41,564 bases of DNA from a virus, in IMG/VR virus record IMGVR_UViG_3300042924_002592, positions 1 through 41,564 of that record, one strand, 5' to 3'. Under the pieces are notes generated by a model that was given only the letters and a program-made list of their open reading frames with translations, was not told where the DNA came from and did not search any database. Within the stretch, counting starts at the first letter, position 1. Each line of letters opens with the position of its first letter. Made by a program: the position numbers and the translations under genes. Positions 30,646 through 39,491 of this stretch are shown here, in pieces.

Positions 30646-32355
30646 TTAGGCTCTACCAACGATTTCCTCGAAGGCTACGCCAGTTCTTACAGCGACAAAG
30701 TTCAACTGGATAAAGTTAATGCTTCTAGCTGGTTTAACGTAGATATCTCCAATAAACTCATTACGGTCAATGACTTCTGGAGTATTGTTCGTTGTGTCGC
30801 AAACCACGCGATAATCAAAGATACCGCGACGACCCTTAACCGTTCTCAAGAATGGCTCAACAAGCGAGACAAACTGTGCTCTTGTAAATTCATCATTGAA
30901 TTCGAAGAGGCTTGAACGTGCAGCGATCGCAATTGCTTTTTCTAGAACAATAAACAAGCGACGAACATTAATACGATCAAAAGCACTTGGCTTACCAAGC
31001 ATTGTCTTATCGCCGAAGAGAATCGTTCCTTCTCCTGGGAAACTTACAACTGGGTTGATCGCATTCTTATAAAGAGTGTCGCGTTGTGTTGAAGTTGGAT
31101 AGTAAGCAAGTTTTACGATATTCTTGACTTGACCACGAGCAGATCCTGCTGGTGAGAACCATGGGTCACGAACAGCGTCAGTTCTTGCGCAAATACCACC
31201 AATATCACCGTTCAATGGAATCCAACGATAAACATCGTTGTACTTGTCGTATTGATACTTCCAACCACTATCCATCACTGCGTATGAAGAGCTGACATTT
31301 GCAAGAGCATTCTTACGATAATTTACGATATCGTCTGTTGCTGTTGTTGATTGGCAGTTAGCGAGTGTTGGTGAAACGAATGCTACTGCGTCTTTTCTTG
31401 CTTCAGCGACAGTTTGAATTGCGTAGAGAACCGTTGCAGGTGAGTGATCGCCTGTTAGAATTAATGATACATCAATTTCTTCAGGATTCACAAACTTAGA
31501 ATATCCTGTTTGAACGTTTCCAGCAACTGGATAACCATCAGTACCGTTCACAAGAGATATTGTGTGTAGACCAGTAACATTGACTAGATCGCTAAATGCT
31601 CTGTTGGTTGCACTCTTACCCCATGTTGCTGAAGTGTTTACAGTATCTGGGTGATCTGTCCAGTGGACGTATTTTGATTGACGATAGATTACGTCGCGAT
31701 AGTAGTTTGAGTTACCAACGCTATCCTTGGCATCAGATGCTTTTGATAGGAATGGATAAACTTCAAGAACCGTATTTTGAGTTCCTGTAAACAATCCATC
31801 TTCGTCAACAACGATAACGTGAAGTTCGTCGTTTGAACCACCGACACTTGAAGCGTAAGTAGATGTTCCTGGAGCACTTGAGAAATATGGAGCATATGCC
31901 CAAGCAGAGAATAGTGATGTATTTGTATTTGCCCAAACAGAAATCTTTAGAGAGTTTCCCCTTGCGCCAGCATAACGTGCAGCCCATGCACCAACTGTTG
32001 CACTGTTTGAGTTGTAGTAGGTGTTGAAGTATGTTTCATCGTTCTTGATGAGAACATTTGAACTTGAGTTCGAAACTGCAGTATTAGTGTTTATTCCATT
32101 AACTGCACGAACTACGCGAAGGTCACTGCCATATGACAAGAAATTTGCAGCTGTATAGAATGAAACTGCTGTATTATTGTCTGGTTTGCCGAAAAACTCA
32201 ACCAGTTTGTTTTCGTCGGAAACTGCAATTGCAATTTCGGCTGGACCCCAATTAAAATTACCGCAAAACGCACCAGTCGTTGTTGCAACCGCTGGAACGA
32301 CTGTTGTTAAATCAACTTCAGATGTAACAACACCAGGAGATACTTGAAAAGCCAT
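30646..32355 (-). CDS. 18: gp18 contractile tail sheath protein
   Basis: The 569-residue protein has sheath landmarks: N-terminal VSPGVVTSEVDLTTVVPAVA, GPAEIAIAVSDENKLVEFFG, and the C-terminal domain INVRRLFIVLEKAIAIAARS, FEFNDEFTRAQFVSLVEPFL and FIQLNFVAVRTG. It is a little shorter than T4 gp18 (659), as usual for aquatic relatives that lack part of the protruding domains. It is preceded by a CTAAATA late-type box. Confidence 0.96.
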   Translation of the reverse strand: MAFQVSPGVVTSEVDLTTVVPAVATTTGAFCGNFNWGPAEIAIAVSDENKLVEFFGKPDNNTAVSFYTAANFLSYGSDLRVVRAVNGINTNTAVSNSSSNVLIKNDETYFNTYYNSNSATVGAWAARYAGARGNSLKISVWANTNTSLFSAWAYAPYFSSAPGTSTYASSVGGSNDELHVIVVDEDGLFTGTQNTVLEVYPFLSKASDAKDSVGNSNYYRDVIYRQSKYVHWTDHPDTVNTSATWGKSATNRAFSDLVNVTGLHTISLVNGTDGYPVAGNVQTGYSKFVNPEEIDVSLILTGDHSPATVLYAIQTVAEARKDAVAFVSPTLANCQSTTATDDIVNYRKNALANVSSSYAVMDSGWKYQYDKYNDVYRWIPLNGDIGGICARTDAVRDPWFSPAGSARGQVKNIVKLAYYPTSTQRDTLYKNAINPVVSFPGEGTILFGDKTMLGKPSAFDRINVRRLFIVLEKAIAIAARSSLFEFNDEFTRAQFVSLVEPFLRTVKGRRGIFDYRVVCDTTNNTPEVIDRNEFIGDIYVKPARSINFIQLNFVAVRTGVAFEEIVGRA

Positions 32356-32397
32356 GTTTTATGCTCCTATGAATGGAGAATTAAGAAATCTACTGAA

Positions 32398-32404
32398 TAT
32401 TTAG
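32398..32404 (-). promoter_or_regulatory. Late-type promoter CTAAATA for gp18
   Basis: The box lies 43 bases before the gp18 ATG, in the gap after gp17. It matches the core TAAATA of the late consensus, and the same CTAAATA occurs before gp13 and the fibre-adjacent glycosyltransferase gene. Confidence 0.4.
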
Positions 32405-32417
32405 TAAAAGGAGGATT

Positions 32418-34052
32418 TTAACGATTTACGACATCCCAAACTGATCCATCTGAGACAAATCTGTTATCACCCTCGTCGACATCAACATGTCCAGCCAAAA
32501 ATGTGGGCAGAGACTCCTCTTCGATCTGTTTCATTTGTTCTTCATGAAGTCGAAGTCGTATGTCAGTATTCGTCATGTCAGCAAAAAATTGTTGATTCGT
32601 CATCCATGAAAAGAGAACAAGAGTCATCACTAAATCGTCATGACTTCCTTCTTCCGATTCAAAACTCGTTCCTTTCGAAATAAAAGTTGAGAGCTCTGAG
32701 ATTGTTTCGAAATCTTGAACAATGAGTTTCTCACCCTCAATCAAGTTTTTCATCAATGAGCAACCCAAACGTTTGACAGATTTCGTCGTTCGAATTCCAC
32801 GATATGATTTATTTCCATAGCCCCATGTAACTGCAGTTTTCCCCTTTATATCAACGGTCGAAAGAATATTTTCATATTCATAATCTTCGAATAAAGAATC
32901 AACTACCTGCTGCCCATTGTCATTAATTTCAACAAGAACATAAGCCTGATTATAGTAATCGCCCATGCGTTTAATGATTGATGGATACACAAGAGGGCTT
33001 ATATTATTATCTTTATATGTACAAACCTGACGATAAGGAATACTTGTAACATCTATAACACTAAATGCGGAATAGTCCAATCCTTTTCCGCGAGAGGTGT
33101 CTGCAACTATCATATAATTATGCTGAGGGATCGGTGCTTGATAAATCTTAATTCCATTTTCAGTTAGATGTAATGGTTTCACGAACGCAAGAGATTTAAG
33201 TGCAGCGGCTGAAAGTAGAGTTCCTGATGAACCCATAAATTCGCATTCCATTTCCTGAAGAAACTTTTGTTCACCAAGAACGCGACGTTGTTCATCTGCC
33301 CATTGTTGAGTTCTCCCTGGAACTTGACGCCAGTTCGCTTCACAGTGTGTAAATCCATTTTGACCTTCAACGGCTTCGGTCCACATTTTATAAAAGTGAT
33401 TCATGCCATTTGGCGTTGAAGAAATTAAAATCTTCGAAGTCGTACCAGAAGAAATCGTTGGATAAACAGATGTAAAAAATTCTTCGGCAATATTACTTGG
33501 AACGAATGCAAATTCGTCAAGGTATAGAAGCGAAATAGAAAAACCACGAATTGCGCTAGAGGCAGTTGAATTAGCAATCACACGACATCCATTTTCAAGT
33601 TCAATGTCACCTTTGTTCCAAACCTTCACACCTTGCTGAATCCACATTGGCAATGCTTCATATGCGAGTTTAATGCGAGCAAGAATTTCTCTTGACGTAC
33701 TGGCTTTGTTCGCAAGAATCGCAACAGTTTTATCTTGATTGAATAGAATGTACCAAAGGATATAACCTACAATGATCGTCGTCTTACCAACCTGACGACC
33801 TGCCTTTACAATCACGCGACGATTTTCGTTAATATCAGTAACAACTTGTTTTTGAAACGGATAAAGTTCAATCTGAACGAAACCTTTATCAAGTGTAATG
33901 ATCTTAACATAGTTTTCGATAAAGTATGTTGGATCTTGAGCGCATTTGACGAACTCACGGATTTGATCCTCCGTAAGATTCATCGCCATGTTAACTCGCT
34001 TCAGCTTGGGATTGCCAAGATAATGCTTCAGTTTAGCCGCTATTTGATTCAT
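32418..34052 (-). CDS. 17: gp17 terminase large subunit
   Basis: The 544-residue protein has the packaging ATPase with Walker A AGRQVGKTT (84-92), Walker B LLYLDE (175-180) and the coupling motif SSTPNG, and the RNase H-like nuclease with ADTSRGKGLDYSAFSVID and a terminal SHDDLVMTL Asp pair. It packages and cuts concatemeric DNA. Length is below T4 gp17 (610). It overlaps gp16 by 20 bp. Confidence 0.97.
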   Translation of the reverse strand: MNQIAAKLKHYLGNPKLKRVNMAMNLTEDQIREFVKCAQDPTYFIENYVKIITLDKGFVQIELYPFQKQVVTDINENRRVIVKAGRQVGKTTIIVGYILWYILFNQDKTVAILANKASTSREILARIKLAYEALPMWIQQGVKVWNKGDIELENGCRVIANSTASSAIRGFSISLLYLDEFAFVPSNIAEEFFTSVYPTISSGTTSKILISSTPNGMNHFYKMWTEAVEGQNGFTHCEANWRQVPGRTQQWADEQRRVLGEQKFLQEMECEFMGSSGTLLSAAALKSLAFVKPLHLTENGIKIYQAPIPQHNYMIVADTSRGKGLDYSAFSVIDVTSIPYRQVCTYKDNNISPLVYPSIIKRMGDYYNQAYVLVEINDNGQQVVDSLFEDYEYENILSTVDIKGKTAVTWGYGNKSYRGIRTTKSVKRLGCSLMKNLIEGEKLIVQDFETISELSTFISKGTSFESEEGSHDDLVMTLVLFSWMTNQQFFADMTNTDIRLRLHEEQMKQIEEESLPTFLAGHVDVDEGDNRFVSDGSVWDVVNR

Positions 34053-34449
34053 TCTTTAATTGTCGCAATAACTCAGCGGTGCTGCCAACGAACACTGCTT
34101 TGTCTACATTGATATTAGTTGATGCTGCTGATTCTTTTGGTTGAAGTTCTTGTTGCTGCTTTTGTAGAATCATCAATTTCTCTGTAACGTCAGAGAGATT
34201 TTTGATCATGTTTGCTGCTACTTCATACGCTCTTGGGTGCTGCGATTCTTTCGCCACTTCAAGAATGCCGTCCAAAGCCTCATTACCCTTTTCGATAAGA
34301 TTGTAATAATTAGCCCGAGAATAGTCAGCGTCAGGATTATCAGCTGATCTGTCTGGCTCATGAATAGTAACACTTTTATGTTCCTCAGCTATTACGGGGA
34401 TATAATCAGTGTTTAAAACTTCAGATAAATTATGATCAATTTTACTCAT
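34033..34449 (-). CDS. 16: gp16 terminase small subunit
   Basis: The 138-residue protein is mostly helical with DYSRANYYNLIEKGNEALDG and SQHPRAYEVAANMIKNLSDV, then TEKLMILQKQQQEL: the central helical pair of T4 gp16 (164 aa), which forms the ring that regulates packaging. It overlaps gp15 by 4 bp and gp17 by 20 bp, the standard coupled arrangement. Confidence 0.9.
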   Translation of the reverse strand: MSKIDHNLSEVLNTDYIPVIAEEHKSVTIHEPDRSADNPDADYSRANYYNLIEKGNEALDGILEVAKESQHPRAYEVAANMIKNLSDVTEKLMILQKQQQELQPKESAASTNINVDKAVFVGSTAELLRQLKNESNSG

Positions 34450-35453
34450 GTTATATTTGGTGCATATTGAATAATTTCGTCAAACCCAAATGCAGTTTGA
34501 GCATTTGCTGTTGTTGGATCTGGAGTAATTTGAAGTTTAAATAGTTGATAATCATTTACTCCAAATGAAGTTAAATTATACGATGCATTAGAAATTGCAC
34601 CAGTTATATTTTGACCAACTTTCAAAACTCCTGCAACATCAGAGACAACTAATCTATATGATGTTGGATCCCAAGCATCAACAAATGCAGTTGAGTTTGC
34701 TGCTGATAAACTCTCACCTTGATATACCAACTCACCAATTTTAAATGTTCCAAAGCCAGTGTTCGCAGTATACAGCAAACGCTGAGATTCTTGAGTATCT
34801 GCTGTGACCATATTGTATGTATTTGCAGTAACTTTGCGAATAACATTTGCAGATGTAATTGGACCAAACATATAACCTTTAGCAGTAAATGTTAAACTCC
34901 ATACAAGAACACGTGTTGTTTCTCCGTCTCCAATATCTTCAACGTTGTAATTGATATTTTGAAGAATGAATGGCACATCAACTTTTTGATCTGCAAGACC
35001 AACCATGTCTAGTGTTAAATTATAATCGGGATTAAAGTATGGAAGAATTTGCTCAACAATTTGCGTTCCATCTTCTGTATTACGAACATATATGTATAAA
35101 GTAAATTCAAAATTATATGGTGTTGTTCGTACAATCTTAACTGTTGTGTTTGACTCAGCAGAAAAACTTTCAGAAAATAAATTTCGTTTTCTACTTGGAT
35201 CATATGTAATTGCAGTTAGTTCAAAACTCATTCTTGGGAGAGTCATTTGAACTTCTTTTGTTAATTCAGGATCTTGTGTGATGCGTTGATAAAACTTTTC
35301 TTTTTGGGCATATTGTAGTGGCACAACAATTCTTTCAATCTCAGTTGTGCCTGCTTTATTATAGCGCACCAAACGAATATTATTAAAAAGTGTGCCGAAT
35401 GCCACAACCATTTTTCGAGTAATACGATGATAAAAATGAACGTTTGAAAACAT
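34446..35453 (-). CDS. 15: gp15 tail sheath stabiliser
   Basis: The 335-residue protein begins MFSNVHFYHRITRKMVVAFG followed by TLFNNIRLVRYN and RIVVPLQYAQKEKFYQRI, the conserved N-terminal signature of gp15, which caps the contracted-tail proximal end and joins it to the neck. It is longer than T4 gp15 (272), with an additional Thr/Asn/Ser-rich C-terminal region (about residues 210-335) that looks like an inserted beta-sandwich. ATG overlaps the gp14 stop (TAATG). Confidence 0.9.
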   Translation of the reverse strand: MFSNVHFYHRITRKMVVAFGTLFNNIRLVRYNKAGTTEIERIVVPLQYAQKEKFYQRITQDPELTKEVQMTLPRMSFELTAITYDPSRKRNLFSESFSAESNTTVKIVRTTPYNFEFTLYIYVRNTEDGTQIVEQILPYFNPDYNLTLDMVGLADQKVDVPFILQNINYNVEDIGDGETTRVLVWSLTFTAKGYMFGPITSANVIRKVTANTYNMVTADTQESQRLLYTANTGFGTFKIGELVYQGESLSAANSTAFVDAWDPTSYRLVVSDVAGVLKVGQNITGAISNASYNLTSFGVNDYQLFKLQITPDPTTANAQTAFGFDEIIQYAPNIT

Positions 35454-36337
35454 TATGGTTCACCAAATGGATTGACTTCAGAGAAGTCAATGATGTTGTC
35501 TGCTTCGGTTTCCATGCGATAATTATCTTGCATACTTGTGTCATTTCCATTTTGCATTGGATCAGAAGTGGTGTGTATCCAAGAAGCACCGCTCGATTCG
35601 CCAATTATTGCAACGTTGTTTGTAAACGAGCCTTTGATATTTCTCAATTCTAAAATACGAGTTGGTTTGTCCCACGAAGCAACAACACCCTTTGCTGTGG
35701 CTGTTGCAAGAGATGACCCCTGATATGCCCATTCAAAGTCTTGATATGTTCCTGTTCCACCAGCTTGCATTGTATAATTGACAGTGACAGCTTGTAAATC
35801 TGCAATACGATCAATTGCATCAACACCAGTTTGAAGTAATTCGCCATTATACTTAAACGCCTCAACTGTTAACCCATACATGTATGGATTTTTAGCGTCT
35901 TTACCTAACTGGAAAAAGTTTTTTTCTTCTTCCACGAATTTAATTTCCATCAATTTAAATTGAACAGGAAGATAAATTAAATCGCCTTCTTTTGGTGTAT
36001 TTGCGCGCGAACCAACAATTGATGTGACATACTTTTCAAATGTTCTACGAGCAACACATACACGAGCAGTTTCTTGAATTTCTAAACCAAATTTAGAGTA
36101 AAATTCTTTGTTGCCCTCATAATCTTTAAACGTTTCAAGATACATTTCCATTTTATATGCACCAGTGAACGTTTTAACGGGATCATCACCAAATAGTTCA
36201 TCAGTAGAAGATTGTGAATATCTTGGAATATAATATACATCTATTCCGTGATTTCGAATTGATTCAATGATCAAATCTTCAAGCAAAAATTGTTCTGTTC
36301 TTGCATCTTGATTATTAAAATAGACACTTGTTGCCAT
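35453..36337 (-). CDS. 14: gp14 neck protein
   Basis: The 294-residue protein begins MATSVYFNNQDARTEQFLLE and contains DVYYIPRYSQSSTDELFGDD and YEGNKEFYSKFGLEIQE, all characteristic of gp14 (T4: 256 aa), which with gp13 forms the head completion/neck collar. The region near residues 190-260 is an extra beta-rich stretch. gp13 lies one base upstream, and gp15 follows with an overlapping start. Confidence 0.93.
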   Translation of the reverse strand: MATSVYFNNQDARTEQFLLEDLIIESIRNHGIDVYYIPRYSQSSTDELFGDDPVKTFTGAYKMEMYLETFKDYEGNKEFYSKFGLEIQETARVCVARRTFEKYVTSIVGSRANTPKEGDLIYLPVQFKLMEIKFVEEEKNFFQLGKDAKNPYMYGLTVEAFKYNGELLQTGVDAIDRIADLQAVTVNYTMQAGGTGTYQDFEWAYQGSSLATATAKGVVASWDKPTRILELRNIKGSFTNNVAIIGESSGASWIHTTSDPMQNGNDTSMQDNYRMETEADNIIDFSEVNPFGEP

Positions 36338-36338
36338 T

Positions 36339-37100
36339 TTAGCCTACTAAAAATGGAATTGGTTCTTCGTAAGTATCACGAAGTTTTTCTTCGAGTTTTT
36401 CAACTTCAATTGATGCTTCGTCCCAAATTCTCTGACCATTTATAACTAGACCACCTGGAAGAACGTAATTATCATACTTCTTCAAGTTTTCGCCCCATTG
36501 ACGTTTAAACAATTGAGTTGTATATGCTTTGAGCCAAAGATCATTAAAAACTTTGCTGTAGGCTTCTGCATCAACAACTCTAAGGCACTCAAACACCATG
36601 TAGTTTCCAGGTTTAAATCGATTATCCATATCAATTTGAAAATTTAATTTTCCAGTTACTTTGTTAAAAGTATATGGATATTCGCCTGTAATAATCATAT
36701 CAAGCATTGAGAGATGCTCGCGAGCAATGACATAATAAGTGTAGGAAGAAGATGTTAGATTGTAGAAGTCATTAAGACGAAGCTGATAATTAATATCAAA
36801 AATGTTAAATCCTGCTGATGATGTTGAAGATTGAGTAGATCCAGTATATGGAAATACTTTTGAAACTCCGATAATAGAGTCAGCAAGTTGAACATATTTG
36901 TTCGTAATATCTCCTGCGGTTAGCTGGTGCGCTAACCAAGTTCTCTCAATTCCGTCGAAATGATAGTTTCGAAATTGTTGTAATGCATCGTCAATACGAT
37001 CTTCGAGCTGATCGTCATCAACGTTAATATCAATAACTGGGAATCCGAGTTTTCGAAGACAATAGTCTTTTAATTCTGTGCGTGTGGAAGGCTGCGCCAT
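36339..37100 (-). CDS. 13: gp13 neck protein
   Basis: The 253-residue protein opens with TELKDYCLRKLGFPVIDINV and DQLEDRIDDALQQFRNYHFDG, the diagnostic gp13 start, and ends with a charged helix. It forms the head-completion ring with gp14; T4 gp13 has 309 residues. A CTAAATATA late-type box precedes it by about 25 bases, and this promoter probably serves the 13-14-15-16-17 string. Confidence 0.93.
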   Translation of the reverse strand: MAQPSTRTELKDYCLRKLGFPVIDINVDDDQLEDRIDDALQQFRNYHFDGIERTWLAHQLTAGDITNKYVQLADSIIGVSKVFPYTGSTQSSTSSAGFNIFDINYQLRLNDFYNLTSSSYTYYVIAREHLSMLDMIITGEYPYTFNKVTGKLNFQIDMDNRFKPGNYMVFECLRVVDAEAYSKVFNDLWLKAYTTQLFKRQWGENLKKYDNYVLPGGLVINGQRIWDEASIEVEKLEEKLRDTYEEPIPFLVG

Positions 37101-37123
37101 TTGAAACCTCTCTGCTATCGATA

Positions 37124-37130
37124 TATTTAG
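37124..37130 (-). promoter_or_regulatory. Late-type promoter CTAAATA for gp13 operon
   Basis: CTAAATATA on the minus strand, 24 bases before the gp13 ATG, in the short gap after the DUF6445-like gene. The distance fits the other late boxes. Confidence 0.45.
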
Positions 37131-37144
37131 TCGATTCTACAAAT

Positions 37145-37693
37145 TTAAAATTCTGTATTGAAGAAGAAGGTCTGGAATAGGCGTCCATCGTAAATATTAG
37201 TGCCGAAATAGTGATGAGAGCAGTGATATAGCGCACCGCGATACAAAACTAACCGATTATATCTGTTAGAGACATAATCGGTCATCTCCCACTTGGTATA
37301 ATCATATCCGTCGTAATCATTGTTTGTTTTTACATACTCTTTCGTTTCTTTATAGCGATAGAGTGCCGTTCCAGAGGATAGTGGTGGATCAGGATTTAAA
37401 TAACAAACTCCAGCCCAAGTATTGTAAGTATCAGCATGAATCCACGTTCTATCTTGAGATGTGCAAATTTGAAAAGCACCATCATATCCACTATTTTCTA
37501 GCCAATCTGTAACCTTTCCACCTGCATTATAAACGATTGATTGGATAGCATTTTTCACATCATCTCCCAAATAAGGAGCAGTTCTCTTTCCAGGGTAGTT
37601 TCCGATGACTCCAAATGGCTGAGAAAGAGCATAACTTCGAACCGAATCTGGATTGATATAAAAATTGTCTACAATAATAAGATTTACTTTCAT
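37145..37693 (-). CDS. DUF6445-like protein, probable 2OG-Fe(II) oxygenase fold (paralogue 2)
   Basis: The 182-residue protein starts MKVNLIIVDNFYINPDSVRS and repeats the pattern of the protein at 21646: His86-x-Asp88 in TWIHADTYN, AGVCYLNPDPPLSSGTALYR, distal His157 in ALYHCSHHYFG and Arg171 in DGRLFQTFF. The paired H-x-D, distal His and Arg suggest an iron/2-oxoglutarate dioxygenase. It sits between neck gene gp13 and two surface-sugar type genes, so it may act on structural proteins or glycans; the substrate is unknown. Confidence 0.7.
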   Translation of the reverse strand: MKVNLIIVDNFYINPDSVRSYALSQPFGVIGNYPGKRTAPYLGDDVKNAIQSIVYNAGGKVTDWLENSGYDGAFQICTSQDRTWIHADTYNTWAGVCYLNPDPPLSSGTALYRYKETKEYVKTNNDYDGYDYTKWEMTDYVSNRYNRLVLYRGALYHCSHHYFGTNIYDGRLFQTFFFNTEF

Positions 37694-37702
37694 AATATTA
37701 CC

Positions 37703-38452
37703 TCAATAGAACACAAATGTTCCGCACGGTCCTAGCCATCCCGAAACTCTCCAATCTGTTTCGATTATTTTATCTTCATGATCTCTCATATAAAAATAGA
37801 ATAATGTTTCCATATCAAAATGATGATTATTCGAATCAGATAAAAAATCAATCGTTTTATTATGCAACTCAATAAAAGTATCTAATTGTTGAGTTCCAAA
37901 TCCATATAATACGGTAGAGTATTGATACAACTTATTATTCTGTTGTTGCTCTCTCCGATCAACGTAATTATATCCCCAATAATCTTGCCATTCATGAATC
38001 AATTTATTCTTAAAAAAGATTTTGTTTTTGTTTTCTTCCGTAAACAAATGATTGTTCATATCAAAAACAAGATATCTTCCACTAACTTTAAACGTATAGT
38101 CATGCTCAAGAATATAATCTTTAAATTTCTCGTAGAATGTTTTAAGCATAAGACATTCACAATATGATTTATGTTTATGATTATTTACAATCTCGCAAAC
38201 ATCAGAGTCTATTTCTTTTAATGAGACATATTTAAAGTTTTTGATATAACCAAAATATCCTGAGAAATTTGTATTTGAGCCATCTAGCAATACAATATTT
38301 GCATCAGGAAAAGCATTTTGAATACTATTTACTGTAGAAAACGTTTGCCGAAGTCTTTCTTCCGTTGTAAAAAATGAGCGACTATTACTATATGTTAATG
38401 GTGCTGCAGTCGGTTCAATTACAGAGGTGATTACAAATAGTTTAGAGCGCAT
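37703..38452 (-). CDS. Hypothetical protein, possibly glycosyltransferase-related
   Basis: The 249-residue protein starts MRSKLFVITSVIEPTAAPLT, has RQTFSTVNSIQNAFPDANIV and LLDGS strands resembling a nucleotide-sugar-binding Rossmann-like start, then DYTFKVSGRYLVFD and HFDMETLFYFYMR. This arrangement is seen in phage proteins annotated as putative GT-A-like transferases, but there is no clear DxD. It overlaps the adjacent GT4 gene by 11 bp, so the two are coupled. The family assignment is tentative. Confidence 0.5.
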   Translation of the reverse strand: MRSKLFVITSVIEPTAAPLTYSNSRSFFTTEERLRQTFSTVNSIQNAFPDANIVLLDGSNTNFSGYFGYIKNFKYVSLKEIDSDVCEIVNNHKHKSYCECLMLKTFYEKFKDYILEHDYTFKVSGRYLVFDMNNHLFTEENKNKIFFKNKLIHEWQDYWGYNYVDRREQQQNNKLYQYSTVLYGFGTQQLDTFIELHNKTIDFLSDSNNHHFDMETLFYFYMRDHEDKIIETDWRVSGWLGPCGTFVFY

Positions 38453-39455
38453 AAAAATTATTTGTTATAATTTTTTCTAGATAGGCTTTATGTTTTTCAT
38501 GAACGATTTCATCTGAGAATCTTTCTCCCCAAAATCTACAATCGCGAGGATTAATCATTACACCGCTTTCAACATTAATCATGGCTTGAATCAACGATTT
38601 AAAATCATTAACTCTATATCCAGTTTTTCCTTCAAATACGGTTTCTGGAAATGCACCCCAATCTGTTGTAATTACTGGAGTGCCGCACAAATTTGCTTCA
38701 ATAACCATATTTCCAAATGGCTCAACATAATAAGTTAGACCTAAAAGTGCCTTTGCTCTACCAAGCAATTCATTTCTCTTTTTCGGTTCTAGATAACCAA
38801 CCAATTCAACGTGGTCTGGAATTTTATCGTATCCTAAATGTTTTAAATCTGTTGCTGGTCCTGCGATTACAAGTTTACGATTAAGTTGTTGCGTCGCTTG
38901 AATTGCCAAATGTATACCCTTTTCTGGAACAACTCTGCCCATGCAAACATAGTAGTCATGTTTTTTAGATTGATAATCGAATTCAGAAATAGTAAATGGA
39001 TTTGGAATTACTGTATCATACCAAGAAGGGTTGTTTACCATATTTCGCTCGCCATAAAACATATGCATGTGAGCGTATGATGTGAATGCTTTATATTTGG
39101 CAAACACACAGCTGGTTCTATAACCAATTGATGGCTCAAGAGATTGACAATCTGAATTTAAATCGCATGCCAGTTGATTTTCTGTGCCATAGAAGCAGGC
39201 AATAATATCACCAGGCGATTTATTCTTTTGTATTGCTTGAGCAGCAGATCGATTGAATTTTTCAAGATCATTATTGTCATGCGCTGCAACATCAATATGT
39301 CTACAATCAACTGTAGATCCCTCAAGCCCATAATGAATCATTTCAAAATGAGGTGAGAGATGTTTAATGTATTTGTAGGCATGCACGGAAAATGCTTCCA
39401 TGCGATCCATTAAACCAGTTGGCTTGGTTGGAATAGCAAGTACATGTATCTTCAT
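38442..39455 (-). CDS. GT4-family (GT-B fold) glycosyltransferase
   Basis: The 337-residue protein has the C-terminal GT-B donor domain: CMGRVVPEKGIHLAIQATQQ, LVIAGPATD, VELVGYLEPKKRNELLGRAK, YYVEPFGNMVIEANLCGTPV (the E-x7-E motif) and TDWGAFPETV. It would use a nucleotide sugar with retention of configuration. It lies directly after the tail-fibre gene, so fibre glycosylation or host-surface sugar modification is plausible. Confidence 0.88.
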   Translation of the reverse strand: MKIHVLAIPTKPTGLMDRMEAFSVHAYKYIKHLSPHFEMIHYGLEGSTVDCRHIDVAAHDNNDLEKFNRSAAQAIQKNKSPGDIIACFYGTENQLACDLNSDCQSLEPSIGYRTSCVFAKYKAFTSYAHMHMFYGERNMVNNPSWYDTVIPNPFTISEFDYQSKKHDYYVCMGRVVPEKGIHLAIQATQQLNRKLVIAGPATDLKHLGYDKIPDHVELVGYLEPKKRNELLGRAKALLGLTYYVEPFGNMVIEANLCGTPVITTDWGAFPETVFEGKTGYRVNDFKSLIQAMINVESGVMINPRDCRFWGERFSDEIVHEKHKAYLEKIITNNFYAL

Positions 39456-39484
39456 AATAAAATCACATATCGTTAATTATAATT

Positions 39485-39491
39485 TATTTAG
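39485..39491 (-). promoter_or_regulatory. Late-type box CTAAATA overlapping fibre stop
   Basis: CTAAATA followed by AAT on the minus strand overlaps the TAA of the fibre gene and lies 30 bases before the glycosyltransferase ATG at 39455, the usual late-promoter distance here. The TAA constraint makes chance partly responsible. Confidence 0.35.
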
